DNA of 11,583 bases, taken from contig PBGQ01000001.1 in NCBI GenBank assembly GCA_002720125.1, positions 25,868-37,450 of the forward strand, in the 5' to 3' direction. Origin of the DNA: Rickettsiales bacterium (GTDB lineage Bacteria > Pseudomonadota > Alphaproteobacteria > TMED109). The notes beneath the pieces are model-generated. The model was given only the letters and a program-made list of their open reading frames with translations, did no database searches and was not told where the DNA came from. Positions 7,429 to 11,583 of the stretch are shown here, one piece after another (position 1 is the stretch's first letter; each line of letters opens with the position of its first letter). Both the position numbers and the translations under genes were made by a program.

Positions 7429-9114
7429 CTACAATTTCCGTGCAGATATTTTAGAAGTTTTTCCTATCCCGGGATTGAATGTATTCGTAGGATCCAAGTT
7501 AAAATAAAAATCAGCTAAATCTTTTTCGGCTTTATACAAATGACCAACATTATGTTCTGCAGGGTATTTAGCACCTATAGAGTCTAGTCGTTGTAATAGC
7601 TTTTTCTTTACAATAGTATTTTTTTCACCTTTTTTTACTAAATATTCTCTGTGAAAAACATGACAAAAAAAGTGAGCTACACACAATGATTTACTAATAT
7701 ATTTACTTATATCATCTGGTAGCTTTTCATTCCAATTTGCATCATTTCTTTTATGCGCTACATCAAGAGCCAGTAATTCTGAGTTTGAATTAATATCAAG
7801 ATTAGCATATCTTAGAGTTGCACTTGCAAAAACATACCTGTTAAGTATAATTTTCTTCGCCTCAATTTTGTTACATTCAAAAAAATTATTTTTTTTGTTA
7901 TTAAAGATAGTTCCAGATATTTCTAAAATGTCTTTTTTTATACTCTCATCAAATTTAAGTATTAAGTGATGTTCATATTTTTCCGCTAAAATATCGAATA
8001 TTTTTGGAAGATGATTAGGAAAAAAATTAGCAATTTTATTGAGAATTTTATCCAAAGACTTTGAAGAAAAAATTGCTGATGAATTAAAATATCTCTCAAT
8101 CCTTGATTTTATTTTATAAAAAAAGGGCATACAAGAAGTACCTAAATAATATATGAGTAGGAAAGCATCCTTTGCATAATTTTTAGAAGCTAAGTAAGCC
8201 TCCCTATGCACATATTCTCCATAGATTGGAAGTTCATCAATTTCTTTAAGTATTTTTTTTCTTAACTTAGTAAGGTCTTCAGAGTTATTTGTACTGTAAT
8301 AAAAAACTTTCTCATTTTTTTCTTTTTCAAAGGTGTCTAATCTAACTGCAAATACAGCTATTTTTCCTGCACATCCAGATGCATCATATAGTTTTTTTTT
8401 ATCTGCATTATATCTTGCAGGTGTTTCTGCTTCAGTATTTTTTAAAATCTCTTTATAATCAACGCTCGAGGCTTTTGAATTTGTGAATACTAAATCATCT
8501 TTGGAAAAGTCGCCTTGATCAAGTTTCTTAATTATTTCTTCTGGTGTTTTTCCTAAATTAATACCCAGTTTATTTATTAAAGAAAGTTCACCTTTACTAT
8601 TAATTTGAGCAAAAAGTGAAAGTTCAGTATATGCTGGACCTCTTTTAATCAGAGAACCTCCAGAATTATTACAAACACCACCTACAATTGATGCTCCAAT
8701 GCAAGAAGAACCAATTTCAGAATGAGGAGCTCTACTATGGGGTAAAAGTTTTTTTTCTAAATCATATAGAGTTGAACCAGGGAAAGCTACAATTTGTTCT
8801 GCTTTATTTATTAAATAAATTTTATTAAGTTTCAAAGTATTTATGATTACTACTTTTCTATCATATGTTCCGTATGGAGTACTACCACCTGTTAAGCTAG
8901 TATTTGATGCTTGTAAAATAATAATTTTATTAAATCTACATAAAATTTTTAGTACGTTCCATAGTTGTAGCAAAGAAGAAGGAGTTACCACTGCCTCACA
9001 TTTACCGGGAAGCATTCTCCATCCACTAGTGAAAGAAGTTTTTTGTTTTTCCTCAAAAAAAACATTTTTTTTTCCGCATTCTTTTATTAATTCTAATCTG
9101 AAATTTTTTTGCAT
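7429..9114 (-). CDS. dld: Quinone-dependent D-lactate dehydrogenase (Dld, FAD flavoprotein)
   Basis: This 561-residue protein oxidises D-lactate to pyruvate and feeds electrons to the quinone pool from the cytoplasmic face of the inner membrane. It is recognisably colinear with E. coli Dld (571 residues). The FAD domain shows QASNTSLTGGSTPYG (68-82), the long match RAPHSEIGSSCIGAS (128-142) and GGVCNNSGGS (145-154). Later come ETPARYNAD (230-238), SGCAGKIAVFAVRLDTFE (246-263), LALDVAHKRND (448-458) and the C-terminal YPAEHNVGHLYKA (517-529) and NPGIGKTSK (547-555). Catalytic and flavin regions look intact. The middle stretch (about 335-400) is rich in Lys, as expected for the segment that binds lipid head groups. 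It heads a minus-strand series with the RND adaptor and permease and is divergent from the SDR gene. No Shine-Dalgarno site is present; a TATAAT lies 7 nt before ATG. Confidence 0.97.
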   Translation of the reverse strand: MQKNFRLELIKECGKKNVFFEEKQKTSFTSGWRMLPGKCEAVVTPSSLLQLWNVLKILCRFNKIIILQASNTSLTGGSTPYGTYDRKVVIINTLKLNKIYLINKAEQIVAFPGSTLYDLEKKLLPHSRAPHSEIGSSCIGASIVGGVCNNSGGSLIKRGPAYTELSLFAQINSKGELSLINKLGINLGKTPEEIIKKLDQGDFSKDDLVFTNSKASSVDYKEILKNTEAETPARYNADKKKLYDASGCAGKIAVFAVRLDTFEKEKNEKVFYYSTNNSEDLTKLRKKILKEIDELPIYGEYVHREAYLASKNYAKDAFLLIYYLGTSCMPFFYKIKSRIERYFNSSAIFSSKSLDKILNKIANFFPNHLPKIFDILAEKYEHHLILKFDESIKKDILEISGTIFNNKKNNFFECNKIEAKKIILNRYVFASATLRYANLDINSNSELLALDVAHKRNDANWNEKLPDDISKYISKSLCVAHFFCHVFHREYLVKKGEKNTIVKKKLLQRLDSIGAKYPAEHNVGHLYKAEKDLADFYFNLDPTNTFNPGIGKTSKISARKL

Positions 9115-9140
9115 AATTAATATTATAAAAAATATTAATT
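9115..9140. repeat. Perfect 10-bp inverted repeat in the dld/SDR divergent intergenic region (candidate operator)
   Basis: Arms AATTAATATT (9115-9124) and AATATTAATT (9131-9140) are exact reverse complements around a 6-nt spacer. The left arm touches the dld start codon and the repeat encloses the dld TATAAT box (9122-9127). A dimeric repressor bound here would block dld transcription. Both arms are pure A/T, so chance is a real alternative, and as RNA the stem would be weak. Confidence 0.45.
9122..9127 (-). promoter_or_regulatory. Putative -10 box of dld
   Basis: On the minus strand the sequence is TATAAT, ending 7 nt before the dld ATG; only weak -35 candidates exist (TTTTAC at 9143-9148, 15 nt away). 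If used, the transcript would start at the ATG, giving a leaderless mRNA like that proposed for apbE. Confidence 0.4.
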
Positions 9141-9185
9141 AAGTAAAACACTTCTATCAAAATTACTTTTATGTTATTTTGAATT

Positions 9186-9971
9186 ATGGAAAATGTTTGT
9201 TTAATAATAGGAGCTGGTGCTGGTATAGGAGGTAATGTAGCAGAGGTTTTTGCTAAGAAAGACTACCATGTTTTTTTAACACGTAGAAGTGACAATGAAG
9301 GTCTGGATGGGATGATAAAAAAAATAATAAATAATGGCGGCAATGCTTCAGGTAAATTATTAAATGCAGTTCAAGAAAATACAATAGAGAATTTAGTTGA
9401 TGAAATAGAAAAAAACATTGGACCCATAAATGTTGCAATATACAATTTGGGTGCACAAATAGGAAATAGACAGCTTGATAATTTGACAGGTAAGGTCTTT
9501 GAGTTGGGATGGAAGATGGGAACGTTTGGTTTATTTAGACTTGCCAAATCATTATTTCCTTATATGGAAAAACGAAAAAAAGGTACATTAATAGTAACTT
9601 CTTCTACTGCTGCAGTCAGAGGAAATAGAGGACAACACTCTCATGCGGCTGCAATGGGAGGCAGAAGAATGCTTTGTCAAACCCTCACTGATGAATTTTC
9701 TAATAAAGGAATACATGTAGTACATGCAATAGTAGATGGAGCTGTTGATGCTCCTGATACACTAGGAAAAATGTTAGGTGCTGAAGAATATAAAAAACTT
9801 AGAGAGAGTAAAGGGATGGAAAATGATGGTCTTATTCTGCCTAGAAAAATAGCTGAAGCTTATTTATATTTATCTGAACAACATAGATCAACGTGGACAC
9901 ATGAGATAGATTTTAGAGCTTTTAGCGACCAGCCGTGGTGGAATACACCAAGTGACTCCTATAATTTTTAA
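9186..9971 (+). CDS. Atypical short-chain dehydrogenase/reductase lacking the YxxxK catalytic pair
   Basis: The 261-residue protein has a Rossmann fold with IIGAGAGIGGNVAEVF (7-22), a GxxxGIG-type nucleotide loop. YNLGA (86-90) takes the place of NNAGx, and IVTSSTAA (136-143) gives the catalytic-Ser strand. Where classical SDRs have YxxxK, this one reads HSHAAAMGGRRML (151-163), so Tyr becomes His153 and Lys becomes Met157. The following GIHVVHAIVDGAVDAP (175-190) and the C-terminal RSTWTHEIDFRAF (234-246) resemble a subgroup of SDRs of unknown substrate in which the Tyr is often lost. Arg33-Arg34 after the second strand could favour NADP. The protein either uses a different general acid/base or is a non-catalytic binding protein. 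It reads divergently from dld across 71 bp and its stop overlaps the convergent beta-helix gene by 4 bp. Fold is certain; activity is not. Confidence 0.9.
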   Translation: MENVCLIIGAGAGIGGNVAEVFAKKDYHVFLTRRSDNEGLDGMIKKIINNGGNASGKLLNAVQENTIENLVDEIEKNIGPINVAIYNLGAQIGNRQLDNLTGKVFELGWKMGTFGLFRLAKSLFPYMEKRKKGTLIVTSSTAAVRGNRGQHSHAAAMGGRRMLCQTLTDEFSNKGIHVVHAIVDGAVDAPDTLGKMLGAEEYKKLRESKGMENDGLILPRKIAEAYLYLSEQHRSTWTHEIDFRAFSDQPWWNTPSDSYNF

Positions 9972-11032
9972 TTAAATATTTGACAATAATCTTTAGACAA
10001 CTTCTCGTATATTTTTTGTCCAGACTTAAAGTATTTCTTTTCTGAAATTGACTTATCTCTGAAGTATATGCCTGGATTACCTGCAAATATTTTATTCTTT
10101 GGAACGACAGTATTTTTCTTTAAATATGAATTAGCTGCAACAAAAGCGTCATTTTCTATAATACAATCATGCTCAATGTAAGAACCCATTCCAATTACTG
10201 CATCATTTCCTATTTTTATTGGGCCATTAATCACCACATTGTGACCAATAGTTACCCTTTTTCCAATTACAGATTCTTTAGATTGATTAAAAATAATTGT
10301 ATTATCTTGAATATTAGAACCTCGTCCCAGACTTAAAGAGGATTTTTTACTTTTACTTAATATTTTTACTCCAAACCAAATGCTTGCAAAATCTTCTATA
10401 TAAAATTCAATATTTAAAACTGCATCAGGAGAAATAAAGGTATTTTTTTTTTTAATATTTTTCTGCTCTTCTATATCTATAAGCGGCTTTTTTTTAAAAA
10501 CATCTTCTTTCCTAAAAACATTACTACTATCAAAAATATTTTTATTTTTTTTATTATAATTAAGCCTCAGTTCATTATATTCCAAAGAATCAATGCTTCT
10601 AATTTTTTTTGCTGGTGATCCAGCAATTATTGAAAAAGGAGGAAATTTCTTACCCGGAGAAATTAGTGAGTCAGCAGCAACAACACTATTATTTCCTACA
10701 ACGCTTCCATCCATAATGACGGCATGATCTCCCACTAAAACATCATGTGATAGAATACATGCGTGAATAACACTCTCTCTTCCTATAACACATCTATCGC
10801 CAACTCTAGAACCTAAATAATCCGAAGCTACATGCACTGTACTTCTTTCGTAAAAAATACAATCTTTTCCAATTTTTATTTTTTCTCCATCACCTCTAAG
10901 AACTACGTGATCCTTTATTATAGTATTTTCTTTTATACCTACATTTCCAATTATCCATGACTTTCTAGATATGTTATTGTTATTATTTAGGCTAGGTGAG
11001 AAATTTAAGTATTTAATTATATTACTAGTCAT
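9968..11032 (-). CDS. Two-domain left-handed beta-helix protein with tandem gamma-carbonic-anhydrase-like halves
   Basis: The protein has 354 residues in two hexapeptide-repeat domains joined by a Lys-rich linker (about 155-200). Domain 1 (about 25-147) shows SWIIGNVGIKENTII, VVLRGDGEKIKIG, STVHVAS, CVIGRESVIHAC and FSIIAGSPAKKIR. Domain 2 (about 199-325) shows SIWFGVKIL, GSNIQDNTIIFNQ, VTIGHNVVINGPIKIG, VIGMGS and KIFAGNPG. Both match the gamma-CA/YrdA/PaaY pattern, whose members are usually about 180 residues, so this is a duplication or fusion. Compared with the Cam/YrdA zinc triad, domain 1 keeps His67 and His90 but has Arg85 in the middle position. Domain 2 keeps only the middle His264, with Phe248 and Asn269 at the other two. 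Function may be carbonic anhydrase-like, acyl/CoA-related or structural. An AAGGAA site lies 10 nt before ATG. Only 29 bp separate it from the divergent dehydratase gene. Confidence 0.88.
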   Translation of the reverse strand: MTSNIIKYLNFSPSLNNNNNISRKSWIIGNVGIKENTIIKDHVVLRGDGEKIKIGKDCIFYERSTVHVASDYLGSRVGDRCVIGRESVIHACILSHDVLVGDHAVIMDGSVVGNNSVVAADSLISPGKKFPPFSIIAGSPAKKIRSIDSLEYNELRLNYNKKNKNIFDSSNVFRKEDVFKKKPLIDIEEQKNIKKKNTFISPDAVLNIEFYIEDFASIWFGVKILSKSKKSSLSLGRGSNIQDNTIIFNQSKESVIGKRVTIGHNVVINGPIKIGNDAVIGMGSYIEHDCIIENDAFVAANSYLKKNTVVPKNKIFAGNPGIYFRDKSISEKKYFKSGQKIYEKLSKDYCQIFN

Positions 11033-11042
11033 GATATTAAAA

Positions 11043-11048
11043 TTCCTT
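11043..11048 (-). promoter_or_regulatory. Shine-Dalgarno site of the beta-helix gene
   Basis: On the minus strand AAGGAA lies 10 nt before the ATG at 11032 and supports that start. It implies a 5' leader, so the promoter must lie at or beyond about 11055, overlapping the beginning of the divergent dehydratase gene. Confidence 0.5.
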
Positions 11049-11061
11049 CATAAAATAAAAA

Positions 11062-11583
11062 ATGTATAAAAATATATTAAAAGCTAAGTCTAAATTAGAA
11101 AAGTATATAATTAAAACTGAATGTTTATTGTCTGAGCCTATATCAACATTAATCAATAGTAACGTTTATGTAAAATATGACAATAAACAAATAACAGGGT
11201 CATTTAAATTAAGAGGTTCATTAAATAAATTACTATCTCTTAACACAAGTCAAAGAACAAAAGGAGTTATTACAATGTCAGCAGGCAATCATGCGCAAGG
11301 GCTTGCATATGGATGCAAATTACTTGGTATTAAATCTACGATTGTTATGCCTAACAATACACCATTTGAAAAAATTAGAAAGAATATTGAATATGGGGCC
11401 GAAGTAATAATCAAGGGAAATGACGTAGAAGATGCAGAGGGATACGTTAACAAATTAGCAAAAATAAAAGGACTTATAAAAGTACATCCCTTTGATGACT
11501 ATGAAGTGATATATGGACAAGGTACCCTAATGTTAGAAATGTTAGAACAATGTCCAGAATTAGACTTATTAATTATTCCTGTA
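11062..11583 (+). CDS. Threonine/serine dehydratase-like PLP enzyme (fold type II), N-terminal part (3' truncated by window)
   Basis: From ATG 11062 the frame stays open to the last base, giving 174 residues. The family removes ammonia from L-threonine or L-serine to give a 2-oxo acid. Seen here: ITGSFKLRGSLNKL (residues 44-57) with the PLP Schiff-base Lys49, and TMSAGNHAQGLAYG (71-84), the phosphate-near loop. Then come STIVMPNNTPFEKIRKN, YGAEVIIKG and VHPFDDYEVIYGQGT, all in the standard order for IlvA/TdcB/serine racemase proteins. The short N-terminus before Lys49 fits the catabolic/TdcB or serine-racemase-like group, but the C-terminus that would show an ACT-type regulatory domain is beyond the window. 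TAAAAT at 11051-11056 could be a -10 box 5 nt before the ATG; no Shine-Dalgarno site is seen. The upstream gene is divergent, 29 bp away. Confidence 0.92.
   Translation, partial: MYKNILKAKSKLEKYIIKTECLLSEPISTLINSNVYVKYDNKQITGSFKLRGSLNKLLSLNTSQRTKGVITMSAGNHAQGLAYGCKLLGIKSTIVMPNNTPFEKIRKNIEYGAEVIIKGNDVEDAEGYVNKLAKIKGLIKVHPFDDYEVIYGQGTLMLEMLEQCPELDLLIIPV

Noticed and set aside
8843..9142. Plus-strand frame opposite the start of dld
   Set aside because: Antisense to the conserved FAD-binding region; its apparent end merely runs into the intergenic region.
1..11583. CRISPR array, transposon ends, tRNA or rRNA genes
   Set aside because: No regularly spaced direct repeats, transposase-like protein, or conserved RNA-gene sequence was seen by reading both strands; frequent A- and T-runs reflect base composition.

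Overview
The window is very AT-rich (about 70% A+T by eye) and tightly packed. No gene-free stretch exceeds about 110 bp. Genes read in the standard code, and most starts lack a Shine-Dalgarno sequence. The gene set includes a NosR/NirI-type flavin and Fe-S membrane protein, a Tat-type ApbE, quinone-dependent D-lactate dehydrogenase and an RND pump. Together these suggest a Gram-negative proteobacterium with a small, streamlined genome, of the kind common in marine plankton. This lineage guess is an inference; no rRNA or other marker is present. No tRNA, rRNA, CRISPR array, insertion sequence or phage gene was seen.

Region 1 (1-2161) is an electron-transfer pair. The 3' part of a NosR-like polyferredoxin membrane protein (+) runs into a convergent ApbE/NosX-type flavin transferase (-), and the two ends overlap by 17 bp. 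ApbE attaches FMN covalently to exported FMN-binding domains, and NosR carries such a domain N-terminally, here outside the window. ApbE is therefore the likely maturation enzyme for its neighbour.

Region 2 (2162-3113) holds a short divergent promoter region, a one-domain rhodanese (+) and a DoxX-like membrane protein (-). The last two end 2 bp apart.

Region 3 (2628-9114, minus strand) looks like one transcription unit in the order dld (respiratory D-lactate dehydrogenase), periplasmic adaptor, RND permease, DoxX, with gaps of 31, 5 and 43 bp. A TATAAT box sits 7 nt before dld, inside a perfect 10-bp inverted repeat.

Region 4 (9186-11583) holds an atypical short-chain dehydrogenase (+) in which the catalytic Tyr and Lys are replaced by His and Met. 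Next is a two-domain left-handed beta-helix protein (-). Last is the 5' part of a PLP-dependent threonine/serine dehydratase (+), which runs off the window.

The strongest unusual signal is the two-domain beta-helix protein. Its two gamma-carbonic-anhydrase-like halves each lack part of the zinc-binding histidine triad, and the losses are exactly complementary: two His in one half, the third in the other. Other points of interest are the SDR without YxxxK, the NosR/ApbE pair without visible nosZ, the D-lactate dehydrogenase/efflux gene cluster, and TATAAT boxes so close to ATG that leaderless mRNAs are likely.
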